A stretch of DNA of 64,000 nt from Anaerovibrio slackiae (GCF_009695585.1 NZ_VUNR01000010.1:27373-91372); one strand, 5' to 3'. Counted from the first letter of the stretch, positions 34,707-44,464 are shown. Made by a program: numbers and translations. The notes: generated by a model from the letters alone, not told the origin.

Positions 34707-35597
34707 ATGAAGAATAAAACCAAATGGCAGGAAATGACTGAAAAGGGCATAAACGCAGTGTTTATGCTGTGCGGTATCGTGGCAGTAGGCTTCGTGCTGT
34801 GCATCACGATACATCTGGTAATTGCCGGCCTGCCAGCAATTGTAAAGATAGGTATTCCGGAGTTTATCTTCGGTACCACATGGCAGCCAACTGCCTCTAC
34901 GGTGGAGCCATCCTTTGGCATCCTTCCCTTTATACTCACCAGCATCTATGGTACGGCAGGTGCCGTGCTGATAGGTGTACCCGTTGGCCTTCTGACAGCT
35001 ATTTTCCTGTCCAAGGCTGCTCCTCCAAAGTTTGCCAGGGTTATTCATACTGCGGTGGAGCTGTTGGCTGGCATTCCCTCTGTTGTCTACGGCCTTGTAG
35101 GCATGATTATACTTGTTCCAGGCATCCAGGGGATGTTTTCCTTATCCTCTGGTGCCACCCTTCTGGCAGCCATTATTGTGCTGACCATCATGATTTTACC
35201 GTCAATAATCAACGTATCTGAGACTGCACTGAAGGCAGTACCCAGAGAGTACGAGGAAGCCTCTATGGCCCTGGGGGCAACCGAGATGGAAACATTTTTC
35301 AGGGTCAGTGTACCGGCTGCCAAGAGCGGTATCGCGGCAGCCGTGGTTCTGGGAGTAGGCCGTGCTATCGGTGAAGCTATGGCGATTATCATGGTTTCTG
35401 GAAACGTGGCTAACATGCCGGGGCTGCTGGAATCTGTGCGGTTTATGACTACGGCAATCGCCTCTGAGATGTCATACGCCGCCGCAGGTTCCCTGCAGCA
35501 TCAGGCACTGTTTTCCATCGGGCTGGTGCTGTTCCTGTTCATTATGATGATTAATGTGTTCCTGAATGTATTTGTCAAGGGAAGGAAGGTGGCGTAG
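34707..35597 (+). CDS. pstC: Phosphate ABC transporter permease PstC
   Basis: 296 residues with about six membrane helices. The EAA loop ALKAVPREYEEASMALGATEMETFF and GRAIGEAMAIIMVSGN are typical for PstC. It forms the inner-membrane channel with PstA. Located 31 bp after pstS, and its TAG stop is followed almost at once by pstA. A cytoplasmic N-terminus of about 15 residues is shorter than in proteobacterial PstC. Confidence 0.95.
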   Translation: MKNKTKWQEMTEKGINAVFMLCGIVAVGFVLCITIHLVIAGLPAIVKIGIPEFIFGTTWQPTASTVEPSFGILPFILTSIYGTAGAVLIGVPVGLLTAIFLSKAAPPKFARVIHTAVELLAGIPSVVYGLVGMIILVPGIQGMFSLSSGATLLAAIIVLTIMILPSIINVSETALKAVPREYEEASMALGATEMETFFRVSVPAAKSGIAAAVVLGVGRAIGEAMAIIMVSGNVANMPGLLESVRFMTTAIASEMSYAAAGSLQHQALFSIGLVLFLFIMMINVFLNVFVKGRKVA

Positions 35598-35598
35598 G

Positions 35599-36489
35599 AT
35601 GGAAAATGCGGCTGTGAGCCGGGCGGCCATCCCTGATAGCAGTATCGCGGGCTTTTCCCGGCGGAAGCTGTGGAATCAGGGGGCGAGATGCCTGATCTGG
35701 GCCAGTGCTATTTTTACCTGCCTGCTGCTGGCCTTTATTATCGGCTATATTTTTTACCGGGGTGTGCCGTACCTGTCCTGGGAGCTTCTGACCAGCCAGA
35801 GCAGCTATGTGAAAAAGACCATCGGTATTCTGCCGAATTTGCTGAATACCTTGTATATCATATTGGTGGCTATGGCGGTGGTACTGCCTTTGGGCACAGG
35901 AGCTGCCATCTACCTGACGGAGTACGCTTCCAACAAAAAGCTGGTGAACCTGATTGAGTTTGCGGCAGAGGCATTGACCGGCATTCCATCCATTATCTTC
36001 GGTCTTGCGGGCATGGTGCTGTTTTCCGAGATGTTCGGCTTGAAGCAGGGTATTCTGGCTGGCGGCCTGACACTGGTAATGATGATTTTGCCGGTGATTG
36101 TCCGCACCACTCAGGAGAGCCTCAAGACCGTGCCTAACGCTTATCGGGAGGGTGCCCTTGCCATGGGTGCCAGCAAGTGGCACATGGTGCGCACCGTGGT
36201 GCTGCCTAATGCTATTGACGGCATTGTGACAGGCTGCATTCTTTCCGTAGGGCGCATTGTGGGCGAGTCGGCAGCACTTTTGTTTACGGCAGGCTTTGGC
36301 CTGGTGCTGAACGATTTCATAACGGCACTGGAATCTTCCTCTGCTACCCTGACAGTGGCGCTTTATGTCTATGCCAGCGAGCGTGGCGAGACCAGCGTGG
36401 CATTTGCTATCGCGGTAATTCTCATGACGCTGACGCTGCTTCTGAATTTCTCTGCCAACATGGCAGCCAAGAAGCTGAAAAATGTGTAA
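35599..36489 (+). CDS. pstA: Phosphate ABC transporter permease PstA
   Basis: 296 residues from ATG at 35599, which lies behind GGAAGGTGG; an in-frame extension upstream overlaps pstC and lacks a start signal. Six membrane segments; the EAA loop SLKTVPNAYREGALAMGASKWHMV and GRIVGESAALLFTAG match PstA. Partner of PstC in the phosphate channel. Confidence 0.95.
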   Translation: MENAAVSRAAIPDSSIAGFSRRKLWNQGARCLIWASAIFTCLLLAFIIGYIFYRGVPYLSWELLTSQSSYVKKTIGILPNLLNTLYIILVAMAVVLPLGTGAAIYLTEYASNKKLVNLIEFAAEALTGIPSIIFGLAGMVLFSEMFGLKQGILAGGLTLVMMILPVIVRTTQESLKTVPNAYREGALAMGASKWHMVRTVVLPNAIDGIVTGCILSVGRIVGESAALLFTAGFGLVLNDFITALESSSATLTVALYVYASERGETSVAFAIAVILMTLTLLLNFSANMAAKKLKNV

Positions 36490-36517
36490 TGATGTATAAA
36501 CAATAAAGGATAATTTT

Positions 36518-37273
36518 ATGGATACGATAATGGAAGTCAAGGACTTGAACCTGTGGTATGGTGACCACCACGCCCTCCATGATATAAGCGTGGATATCCC
36601 CAAGAACCAGATTACAGCACTGATTGGCCCCTCCGGCTGCGGCAAGTCCACTTTTTTGAAGACACTGAATCGCATGAATGATTTGGTGGAAGGGATTAAG
36701 ATTACAGGGAATGTGATTTATAACGGGGAAAATATTTATGCGCCCAAGGTGGATGTTACCTGGCTGAGAAAGCGGGTAGGCATGGTTTTCCAGAAGCCGA
36801 ATCCTTTCCCCATGAGCATTTATGACAACATCGCCTACGGGCCCCGCACCCACGGCATCACCTCCAAGGTAAAGCTGGACAATATCGTGGAAAAATCCCT
36901 GAAGGATGCCGCCATCTGGGACGAGGTAAAGGACAGGCTGAATACCTCCGCCCTGGGCATGTCCGGCGGTCAGCAGCAGAGGCTCTGCATTGCTAGGGCA
37001 CTGGCGGTGGAGCCGGATATCCTTCTGATGGACGAGTCAACCTCTGCCCTGGATCCGATTTCCACCGGCAAGATTGAGGAGCTGGCAGTGGAGCTGAAAA
37101 AGAAGTACACCGTGGTCATGGTTACCCACAACATGCAGCAGGCGGTGCGCGTGTCTGATTACTGTGCCTTCTTCCTGCTGGGAGACCTGGTGGAGTTCAG
37201 CGAGACTGAGCAGATGTTTTCCGTGCCCAAGGACAGGCGGACGGAGGATTATATTACGGGGAGGTTCGGCTGA
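36518..37273 (+). CDS. pstB: Phosphate ABC transporter ATPase PstB
   Basis: 251 residues. Walker [13 protein letters not shown] near 37, [18 protein letters not shown] (the PstB Q-loop signature), ABC signature [15 protein letters not shown] and Walker [14 protein letters not shown]. Energises phosphate import at the inner membrane. Its TGA overlaps the phoU ATG by one base, so PstB and PhoU are coupled. Confidence 0.97.
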   Translation: MDTIMEVKDLNLWYGDHHALHDISVDIPKNQITALIGPSGCGKSTFLKTLNRMNDLVEGIKITGNVIYNGENIYAPKVDVTWLRKRVGMVFQKPNPFPMSIYDNIAYGPRTHGITSKVKLDNIVEKSLKDAAIWDEVKDRLNTSALGMSGGQQQRLCIARALAVEPDILLMDESTSALDPISTGKIEELAVELKKKYTVVMVTHNMQQAVRVSDYCAFFLLGDLVEFSETEQMFSVPKDRRTEDYITGRFG

Positions 37274-37920
37274 TGAGAGCATATTTCGACCAGCAGCTTG
37301 ATTTGCTGAAGGATGAGATGGTCTATATGGGCGGCCTCTGCGAAGATGCTATCCAGCTGACGGTGGATGCCCTGCTGAATGGGGACATCAAGCGTGCCAA
37401 GACCATCAATAACATGATGAGCCAGATCAGCCAGCAGGAGCGCAGCATTGAGAATATCTGCCTGAAGCTCCTGATGCAGCAGCAGCCTGTGGCCAGGGAT
37501 CTGCGCACTATTTCTGCGGCACTGAAGATGGTGACGGATATGGAGCGCATCGGCATCCAGGCCTGCGAAATTGCGGAGATTATCTCCGTGGGCAATATTG
37601 AGCAGGCCACGGACAAGGTGGATTTCCAGAAGATTTCCGACGCGGTCAGCAACATGGTGCACATGAGCCTGCAGGCCTTTGGCGACAAGGATATGGAGCT
37701 GGCCAACGAGGTGCTGAAGTACGATGATGTGGTGGACAATCTTTTCTGCGACATCCGCGGTGACCTGATAGGCAGGCTGAAGTCTGGCAGCAACGAGGCG
37801 GAGTATCTCATGGATATGATGATGATTGACAAGTATTTTGAGCGCATCGGCGACCACGCGGTGAATATTGCCAAGTGGGTGAATTTCTCTATCACAGGCG
37901 AGATAGAGATTGTTGAATGA
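37273..37920 (+). CDS. phoU: Phosphate signalling regulator PhoU
   Basis: 215 residues, all-helical, with two PhoU three-helix repeats. Metal-binding-type motifs DMERIGIQACEIAEI and EYLMDMMMIDKYFERIGDHAVNIAKW are conserved. PhoU links the Pst transporter to the PhoR kinase and dampens phosphate signalling. Start overlaps the pstB stop. A strong terminator follows before ppx, so the later pho genes have their own Pho box. Confidence 0.95.
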   Translation: MRAYFDQQLDLLKDEMVYMGGLCEDAIQLTVDALLNGDIKRAKTINNMMSQISQQERSIENICLKLLMQQQPVARDLRTISAALKMVTDMERIGIQACEIAEIISVGNIEQATDKVDFQKISDAVSNMVHMSLQAFGDKDMELANEVLKYDDVVDNLFCDIRGDLIGRLKSGSNEAEYLMDMMMIDKYFERIGDHAVNIAKWVNFSITGEIEIVE

Positions 37921-38056
37921 TACATGATGAGAGCTTAAGTCTATTTTTAGTCTAATTTTGGTTTAACACAGGCTCCTTCTAATTTTTATATAGATATCGC
38001 ATATCGGCATTACCCAAGCCGGTGTAACTTGCGGCATCTCCTTTCCTTTTTGAATG

Positions 38057-38090
38057 TCCCGGCGGCTTCGTGGCTGCCGGGATGTTTTTT
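38057..38090 (+). terminator. Terminator after phoU
   Basis: TCCCGGCGGC (38057-38066) pairs with GCTGCCGGGA (38073-38082) over a 6-nt loop, then TGTTTTTTG. Confidence 0.9.
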
Positions 38091-38096
38091 GTGTAT

Positions 38097-38150
38097 TTTA
38101 CAAAGATTTTACAAAAGCTGCCCACGGACTTTACATTAAAGGTTTATGAT
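38097..38150 (+). promoter_or_regulatory. Pho box and promoter of ppx-ppk
   Basis: TTTACA at 38097, 38108 and 38130 (spacings 11 and 22) with TATGAT (38145-38150) as -10. Same layout and the shared word GGACTTTACAT as before pstS, so both operons appear to be in one phosphate-starvation regulon. Confidence 0.75.
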
Positions 38151-38216
38151 GGATGTAAGTATAAATAATATGATTAATATGATTATCTGTCACTTAAATT
38201 TTAGGAGGAGAATATA

Positions 38217-39287
38217 ATGTATACAATCGTGGACGTAGGTTCCAACACAATCCGCATGAATGTCTATGACATCAGGGATGACAAGCTGAGGCTCCTGTTT
38301 ACCAAGAAGGCTACTGCCGGGCTGGCATCCTATGTGAAGGACAAGCGGATGTCCGCCGCCGGTATCGACCGGGTGGTGGAGGTGCTGGAGGATTTCCAGG
38401 AAACCCTCAGCAACCTGAATATTCCTGAGATGCACGTTTTTGCCACGGCTTCCCTGAGGAACGTGGAGAACAGCCATGATGCGGTGGCGGAGATTGAAAG
38501 GCGCACAGGGGTTGCCGTGCAGGTGCTGTCCGGCAGGGAGGAAGCGGAGCTGGACTTCCTGGGGGCTGCCAGGGAGGCAGCTGTCAAGAAGGGGCTGCTG
38601 GTGGATATCGGCGGCGGCAGTACGGAGCTGGTTGCCTACAAGGAGGGGAAAATCCGCGCTGCCGTCAGCATTGCCAAGGGGTCCCTGAACAGCTACAACA
38701 AGTATGTGAAGGGCATCCTGCCTACCAAGGAGGAACGCCGCCTCATCCGGGCGGATTTTTTGAAGAAGCTGGATGGCATCAAGGCCTTTGAGGGCAAGAA
38801 CAAGTACAAGCTCATGTGCGGCGTAGGCGGCACGGTGCGGGCTGCCCTGAAGCTGGACCAGCTGTTTTTTGGCAAGAGCGCTGCGGAAAACCTGCTGCAG
38901 GTTTCCCATGTGGGCTATATTATCAAGGCCATGGAGCAGAAGGAGAATCAGGAGAAGTTCATCAAGAATATGGGGCTCCTTCTTGATGTGGTGCCGGACA
39001 GAATACGCACCATCCTGCCGGGCATGATTATTCTCTATGCGGTAGCAAAGCGGTTTAAGTGCGAGTCTATTCTGGTGGCACATACAGGTGTCCGTGAGGG
39101 CTTTATGTACAATTATGTGCTGAAGAAGGGGCATATCGGTCAGGACGGATTGGCAGGAGACGATGAAAAGGATAATCAGGCTGCGGACACTGCGCAGGGC
39201 GTGGAGGCGGTTCAGGCTGTTGCGGAGGCTCAGAGCGCAGGCGAAAAGGAAACCTCGGGAGACAATCAGGAGAAAGCAGGGGAATAA
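38217..39287 (+). CDS. ppx: Exopolyphosphatase / pppGpp phosphohydrolase family
   Basis: 356 residues, ASKHA fold. The phosphate-1 loop VDVGSNTIRMNVYD is at the N-terminus, followed by ATASLRN, LSGREEAELDFLG and the second loop LVDIGGGSTELV. This N-terminal pair of domains hydrolyses polyphosphate ends; the HD domain of E. coli Ppx is absent, as in short Firmicutes forms. The last 50 residues are an acidic, Gln/Ala/Glu-rich tail with no fold. AGGAGG precedes the ATG, and ppk starts one base after its stop. Confidence 0.9.
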   Translation: MYTIVDVGSNTIRMNVYDIRDDKLRLLFTKKATAGLASYVKDKRMSAAGIDRVVEVLEDFQETLSNLNIPEMHVFATASLRNVENSHDAVAEIERRTGVAVQVLSGREEAELDFLGAAREAAVKKGLLVDIGGGSTELVAYKEGKIRAAVSIAKGSLNSYNKYVKGILPTKEERRLIRADFLKKLDGIKAFEGKNKYKLMCGVGGTVRAALKLDQLFFGKSAAENLLQVSHVGYIIKAMEQKENQEKFIKNMGLLLDVVPDRIRTILPGMIILYAVAKRFKCESILVAHTGVREGFMYNYVLKKGHIGQDGLAGDDEKDNQAADTAQGVEAVQAVAEAQSAGEKETSGDNQEKAGE

Positions 39288-39288
39288 C

Positions 39289-41406
39289 ATGGGACAGATT
39301 GAACCAAGTGCAAAGAACAGCAAGAAGTTTGTGACCAGCTACACCCAGAACAGGGAGCTGTCCTGGCTGAAATTTAACAAGCGTGTGCTGGAGGAGGCGG
39401 AGGACAGCAGCGTGCCTCTGTGCGAAAGGCTGAAGTTCGTGGAGATATTCACCAGCAACCTGGATGAATTCTTCATGGTGCGGGTAGGCAGCCTGCTGAG
39501 CCTGGAGGCAATGGATGCCAAAAAGGTGGACAACAAGAGCCTCATGACGGCACGGGAACAGCTCAATGCCATCTTTGATACGGTTCGGGAGCTGTACGGC
39601 CAGCGTGACAGGGTATTTGCCTACCTCCGCCGCAAGCTTCTGGAGAAGGGCATCGGCCATGCCAATATCCACGAGCTGTCCAAGAAGCAGTATGCCTGCC
39701 TGGAGGACATGTTCCAGGAGCGCATCCTGCCGGTGCTTTCGCCACAGATTATTGACAAGCATCATCCCTTCCCGCACCTTGACAACAAGAAGCTGTACAT
39801 TTCTGCGGTGCTGAAGGGCAAGAAGAAGCTGATTCTGGGCATTATCCCCCTGCCGGAGATGCTGGACAGGGTAGTTTATCTCAGCAAGGAAAAGACGGAG
39901 TTTATCCTGCTGGAGGATATTATCGAGGAGTTTATCGACAAAATCTTTGTGGGCTACCCGGTGATGGACAAGGCGGTATTTGCCATTACTAGAAGCGCGG
40001 ATATCAATCTTGAGGAAGAAGAAGTGGAGGCAGGGGATTATCTTGAGGCCATGAAGAAGGCCTTGAAAAAGCGCAAGCACCTGACTCCTGTGCGGCTGGA
40101 AATCAAGAGCCGGGGCAAGTCCCTGATTGCGGAGTATCTCATCGACCGCTACAAGATTGGTTCCTCCCAGGTATTTTCCACTACTGCGCCGCTGACTTTG
40201 GACTATGTTTACGGGCTGGCTGACAACCTGACGGAGACCATGCAGCAGGAGATGTACTACGCTCCTTATGAGCCTGTGGCCTGCGAGGAGAAGTTCCATC
40301 TGGAGGCGGATGACAGCCTGCTGGAGCTGGTCAAGAGGCAGGATGTGCTGCTGAAGTATCCTTATGATGATTTCGGGATTTTCCTGCAGCTGGTGAAGGA
40401 GGCAGTGTACAATCCTGATGTGCTGTCCATCAAGATTACCATCTACCGCATCGGCAAGGGACATGCCAAGCTGATGAACTACATGATGGTGGCGGCGGAA
40501 ATGGGCAAGGATGTGACCGTTCTGCTGGAGCTGAAGGCCCGCTTTGACGAGGAAAACAACATCAGCTGGGTAAATGACCTGCGGGAGTCCGGCTGCCGCA
40601 TCCTCTATGGCTTTGACCGCTACAAGGTGCACGCCAAGGTCTGCCTGATTACCTACCGGTCTGCCGGCGGGAACGGTGTAAAATACATCACTCATATCGG
40701 CACCGGCAATTTCAACGCCAAGACTGCCAAGCTGTACACGGATCTGGCTCTCTTGACAGCTGATGATGCTATCGGCAGGGATGCCTCCATGTTCTTCCGC
40801 AATATGGGCATCGGCAACCTGTGGGGTGAGTATCAGAAGCTTCTGGTGGCACCGGTGAACCTGAAAAAGAGCCTGCTGGAAATGATTCAGGGGGAAATCA
40901 GCAAGGCGGAGAACGGCGGCCAGGGCTATATCCTGCTGAAGATGAACTCCCTGACGGACAGGCAGCTGATTGATGCCCTGTACGCCGCCGGTCAGGCAGG
41001 GGTACGGGTGGACATGATTGTCCGGGGCATTACCTGCCTGGTGCCGGAGCGGCCGGGATTGACGGACAATATCCACATCAGGAGCATTGTGGGCAGGTTC
41101 CTGGAGCACCCGAGGGTATTCTGCTTCGGCCAGCCGGGGGAGGATGGCGATATGGATGGCATAAAGATGTATATCGCCTCTGCTGACTGGATGACCAGGA
41201 ACACGGAGAACCGCGTAGAGGTGGCGGCACCGATTTTTGATAGCAATATCAAAAAGGAAATCTGGGATATGCTGCAGCTGCAGCTCTCTGACAACACCAA
41301 GGCAAGGAATATCGATGCCGATGGCGAATACTATCTGCCCCAGGTGCAGCCGGGGGATACCCTGATTGATGCCCAGGCAAGGCTGATGGAGAAAAACCGT
41401 CAGTAA
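39289..41406 (+). CDS. ppk: Polyphosphate kinase 1
   Basis: 705 residues from ATG at 39289 (GCAGGGGA upstream); longer frames overlap ppx. It makes and degrades polyphosphate from ATP. N-terminal helical domain with NRELSWLKFNKRVLEEA, a head domain, then two phospholipase-D-like catalytic domains. The autophosphorylated histidine is His448 in KVHAKVCLI, and HIGTGNFNAKTAKLYTD is the second conserved block. Translationally adjacent to ppx, so synthesis and degradation are coexpressed under the Pho box. Confidence 0.96.
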   Translation: MGQIEPSAKNSKKFVTSYTQNRELSWLKFNKRVLEEAEDSSVPLCERLKFVEIFTSNLDEFFMVRVGSLLSLEAMDAKKVDNKSLMTAREQLNAIFDTVRELYGQRDRVFAYLRRKLLEKGIGHANIHELSKKQYACLEDMFQERILPVLSPQIIDKHHPFPHLDNKKLYISAVLKGKKKLILGIIPLPEMLDRVVYLSKEKTEFILLEDIIEEFIDKIFVGYPVMDKAVFAITRSADINLEEEEVEAGDYLEAMKKALKKRKHLTPVRLEIKSRGKSLIAEYLIDRYKIGSSQVFSTTAPLTLDYVYGLADNLTETMQQEMYYAPYEPVACEEKFHLEADDSLLELVKRQDVLLKYPYDDFGIFLQLVKEAVYNPDVLSIKITIYRIGKGHAKLMNYMMVAAEMGKDVTVLLELKARFDEENNISWVNDLRESGCRILYGFDRYKVHAKVCLITYRSAGGNGVKYITHIGTGNFNAKTAKLYTDLALLTADDAIGRDASMFFRNMGIGNLWGEYQKLLVAPVNLKKSLLEMIQGEISKAENGGQGYILLKMNSLTDRQLIDALYAAGQAGVRVDMIVRGITCLVPERPGLTDNIHIRSIVGRFLEHPRVFCFGQPGEDGDMDGIKMYIASADWMTRNTENRVEVAAPIFDSNIKKEIWDMLQLQLSDNTKARNIDADGEYYLPQVQPGDTLIDAQARLMEKNRQ

Positions 41407-41432
41407 AAGCCTCCCTGATAATTTGTGAAAAG

Positions 41433-41475
41433 TCCGCCTGCCCCGGGGTGCTGTCCCCTGTGCAGGCGGATTCTT
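41433..41475 (+). terminator. Terminator after ppk
   Basis: TCCGCCTGC (41433-41441) pairs with GCAGGCGGA (41462-41470), followed by TTCTTG; the U run is imperfect. Confidence 0.6.
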
Positions 41476-41572
41476 GATTTGAAAATGCAGGGGGAAAGTG
41501 TTACACTGATTAAAAGCAAATTCAATTTGTATTATTCGTATTATTTGCGTTGTCTGTGTTGGGTGATTGACG

Positions 41573-42268
41573 ATGATTTATTGTGTTGAAGATGATGACA
41601 GCATCAGGGAGCTGATGCTGTACACCTTGAAGGCATCGGGCTTTGAGGGCCGGGGCTTTTCGGATGCCGGGGAGCTGTGGCAGGCACTGGAGGAGGCAAA
41701 GTCCGGCAGGGTGCCTATGCCCCGGCTGGTGATGCTGGATATTATGCTGCCCGGGGAGGACGGGATTTCCATCCTGCAAAAGCTGCGTGCTAATGCTGCT
41801 ACGGCCAGGGTGCCGGTGATTATGGCTACTGCCAAGGGCACGGAGTACGACAAGGTAAAGGGGCTGGATCTGGGTGCTGACGATTATCTTGCCAAGCCCT
41901 TCGGCATGATGGAGATGGTTTCCCGCATCAAGGCGGTGCTGCGCCGCAGCGAGCCCAAGGAAGCGGAGCGCACCTTGTTCTTTGGGGGCGTGGTGATTGA
42001 CCTCTTGCAGCACACGGTGACTATTGACGGCAAGCCGGTGGATATGCCCCTGAAGGAGTTCGAGCTTTTGAAGCTGTTTATGGAAAATCCCGGTATGGCC
42101 TTCAGCCGGGACAAGCTGCTGAGCCGTATCTGGGATACTGACTACATGGGGGAGAGCCGCACGGTGGATGTGCATATCAGCAGCCTGCGCACCAGGCTGG
42201 GGGCGTGGGGCAGCGCCATCAAGACCGTGCGCAGCGTGGGCTACCGGCTGGAGGTTCCACATGCATAG
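41573..42268 (+). CDS. phoB: OmpR/PhoB-family response regulator
   Basis: 231 residues from ATG at 41573; an in-frame TTG at 41567 is an alternative, and the ribosome site is weak (GGGTGA). Receiver domain with acidic pocket EDDD near 6-9, phosphoacceptor Asp56 in MLDIMLPGEDG and Lys in AKPFG. C-terminal winged helix includes LKEFELLKLFMENPG and RTVDVHISSLRTRLG. Position after pst and ppk and overlap with a PhoR-like kinase indicate the phosphate regulator that would bind the TTTACA boxes (inference). Confidence 0.88.
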   Translation: MIYCVEDDDSIRELMLYTLKASGFEGRGFSDAGELWQALEEAKSGRVPMPRLVMLDIMLPGEDGISILQKLRANAATARVPVIMATAKGTEYDKVKGLDLGADDYLAKPFGMMEMVSRIKAVLRRSEPKEAERTLFFGGVVIDLLQHTVTIDGKPVDMPLKEFELLKLFMENPGMAFSRDKLLSRIWDTDYMGESRTVDVHISSLRTRLGAWGSAIKTVRSVGYRLEVPHA

Positions 42269-43460
42269 GTATCTGGGCATTGTAGGCGGTGCCTTGATGG
42301 CGTTTATCCTTGCCACGGGGCTGATTATGGGAACTACCTTTGCATATTTTGCTGATGTGCAGAGGCAGCAGCTGAAGACGGAGACCGAGATGGCGGCACT
42401 GGCGGTGGACGAGCTGCAGGCAGGGTATCTTGCCCAGCTGCCGGAGGAAAACTACCGGGTGACCTGGATTTCCCCGGATGGGCAGGTGCTGTATGACAGC
42501 GACATGGCTGCCAGCCAGATGGAAAATCATCTGGAGCGTGAGGAAGTGCAGGCCGCCATGCGGAAGGGCTATGGGGAGAGCCAGCGGTATTCGGGCACCA
42601 TGACCGTTAAGATGCTCTATTCGGCACAGCGGCTGGCGGACGGCTCCGTCCTGCGCCTCAGTATGCCCCAGCAGACTATTTTGATGGTGATTTGGGACAT
42701 GGCGCTGCCTATAGGTTTTATTTTGCTGGTGGTTATCGGCGTTTCCGTGGCGATTGCAGCCAGGGAGACCAAGAAGGCAAATCAGGAGGAAACCGAGGCC
42801 ATGCGCCGGGAGTTTACGGCCAATGTGTCCCATGAGCTGAAGACGCCCCTGCACTCCATCTCCGGTTTTGCAGAGCTTTTGAAGAACGGCATGGTGATGG
42901 AGCAGGATACAGGATATTTTGCGGAAAAAATCTACAACGAGGCACAGCGGATGATCAAGCTGGTGCAGGACATCATCATCCTGTCCAGGCTGGATGAGGG
43001 GCAGGAGAATACCACCAGGTCATCGGTGAACCTATATCAGCTGGCAGAGGGCGTGATTGCTAACCTGGAGCCTATGGCGGATAAAAACGGGATTACTATT
43101 GAGCTTATCGGTCAGCAGGTGGTGATGGAAGGGATTCCGCACCTGCTGAACAGCATGCTGTTCAATATCTGCGAGAACGCCATCAAGTACAACAAGCCTG
43201 AGGGCAGCGTGCTGGTGGAGGTCAGTGAGATAGCCGGCCATCCCCGCATCACTGTCCGGGACAGCGGCATCGGCATCCCTATGCGGGACAGAAGCAGGAT
43301 ATTTGAAAGGTTTTACCGGGTGGACAAGAGCCATTCCAAGGAGGTGGGCGGTACCGGGCTGGGACTGAGCATCGTGAAGCATGCAGCCCGTCTCCATAAT
43401 GCCAAGCTGGATGTGGACAGCATCGTGGGGGAAGGCACCCTGATTACAGTAAAATTTTAG
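42261..43460 (+). CDS. phoR: PhoR-like sensor histidine kinase
   Basis: 399 residues from ATG at 42261 (GGAGGTT upstream), overlapping phoB by 8 bases. Two membrane helices (about 8-30 and 150-172) flank an extracytoplasmic domain of about 120 residues. HisKA motif NVSHELKTPLHSISGF with His191; HATPase boxes NICENAIKYNKP, DSGIGIP and GGTGLGLSIVKH. No PAS or HAMP domain is evident, shorter than E. coli PhoR. It senses phosphate state, probably with PhoU and Pst. Confidence 0.88.
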   Translation: MHRYLGIVGGALMAFILATGLIMGTTFAYFADVQRQQLKTETEMAALAVDELQAGYLAQLPEENYRVTWISPDGQVLYDSDMAASQMENHLEREEVQAAMRKGYGESQRYSGTMTVKMLYSAQRLADGSVLRLSMPQQTILMVIWDMALPIGFILLVVIGVSVAIAARETKKANQEETEAMRREFTANVSHELKTPLHSISGFAELLKNGMVMEQDTGYFAEKIYNEAQRMIKLVQDIIILSRLDEGQENTTRSSVNLYQLAEGVIANLEPMADKNGITIELIGQQVVMEGIPHLLNSMLFNICENAIKYNKPEGSVLVEVSEIAGHPRITVRDSGIGIPMRDRSRIFERFYRVDKSHSKEVGGTGLGLSIVKHAARLHNAKLDVDSIVGEGTLITVKF

Positions 43461-43491
43461 CTGACTGGCTTTTGCAGTCGGAATTTTGCAG

Positions 43492-43530
43492 GCAGAAGCA
43501 GGATTTTTTCCTAACTTCTGCTTTTTTTTG
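43492..43530 (+). terminator. Terminator after phoR
   Basis: GCAGAAG (43492-43498) pairs with CTTCTGC (43515-43521) and is followed by eight T. Confidence 0.9.
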
Positions 43531-43672
43531 CAAAAAAAAAGGGTTTTTCGCTTAGACGGCGAATATTGTGTATATAGAGATATACAGTTAGTGCGAAGAA
43601 TTGCTTGTGAGCGAAATATTCAATTGATATAGTTACATAGCAGATGGCACGAAAGAAAGGGGATTAATTAAT

Positions 43673-44170
43673 ATGGCAACTCAGGATGAGCAGAAATTTT
43701 TGGTGGATGAGATTGCTTCCTCTGTGAAGCAGTTGTATAAAGATGTGGAGGAGCTGGCGAAAAAGTCCAGCGAATTTGCCAGTGCCGGTGAGGCTTCCGT
43801 GGCCCAGGCGAAGCTTTTGAAGGAGAAGAATACCGAGACATTGAAGGCAATCAGCATCATTACCGATATTGCCGAGGAGACCAACCTTCTCAGCCTGAAC
43901 GCTTCCATTGAGGCTGCCCGTGCCGGTGAGCAGGGCAGGGGCTTCGCTGTGGTAGCGGAGGAAGTAAGGAAGCTGGCAGAGCAGTCCAGGGCGGCTACTG
44001 AGAGCATCAAGAAGACCTTGAACGAGATGAACAAGGCAGTAAATGATATTGCCCAGTCCATCAATACCATTGATGTAATCGGCCAGCAGCAGGCGCAGGG
44101 AGCCAGGGGGATTGCCAGCAACCTGGGCAAGGTGACCTCTGCGGCAGATGACTTGAAGAAGCTGATGTAA
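43673..44170 (+). CDS. Stand-alone chemoreceptor signalling domain (cytoplasmic MCP-like)
   Basis: 165 residues, entirely helical, no membrane segment and no sensor domain. The hairpin tip [22 protein letters not shown] followed by [18 protein letters not shown] (a conserved stretch spanning about residues 67-105) is the region where chemoreceptors contact CheA and CheW. The flanking arms are much shorter than in complete receptors, and little room is left for methylation helices. GAAAGGGG precedes the ATG. It may be a minimal soluble receptor, an accessory array protein or a truncated gene; an intact start, stop and ribosome site argue against recent decay. Confidence 0.8.
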   Translation: MATQDEQKFLVDEIASSVKQLYKDVEELAKKSSEFASAGEASVAQAKLLKEKNTETLKAISIITDIAEETNLLSLNASIEAARAGEQGRGFAVVAEEVRKLAEQSRAATESIKKTLNEMNKAVNDIAQSINTIDVIGQQQAQGARGIASNLGKVTSAADDLKKLM

Positions 44171-44464
44171 TTGCCTGTAGGGCAGCTGACAGCTTTTAGG
44201 CAGTTGCTGGCTTTGGGCAGTTGGCAGGTTTACAATAGCTGATAGCCCGGGGCAGCTGTAGCTGGTATTACTTTGTTTTAGATATCCTGCAGTGTAGCGA
44301 TGTTTTACTGATAGGCGCCATGCTCGCCCGGTGCAAGCCGTGGCCATTGACGGTGCAGCATTTTAGATTTTCCTCGCTGCAGGATATTTTCTGTATCCTC
44401 CCTTTGCGGGCGGGCAGCTCGTGAGGCGGAGGGTGTTTTTGTGCAAAAAATATTAATAAAAGTA
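44171..44464. other. Intergenic region with long inverted repeat
   Basis: ATATCCTGCAG (44282-44292) and CTGCAGGATAT (44377-44387) are perfect inverted copies 84 nt apart, and the right arm is followed by TTTTCTG. The enclosed sequence is GC-rich with further short pairings. It could be an extended terminator of the MCP-like gene or a small RNA; no coding frame is convincing. Confidence 0.45.
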
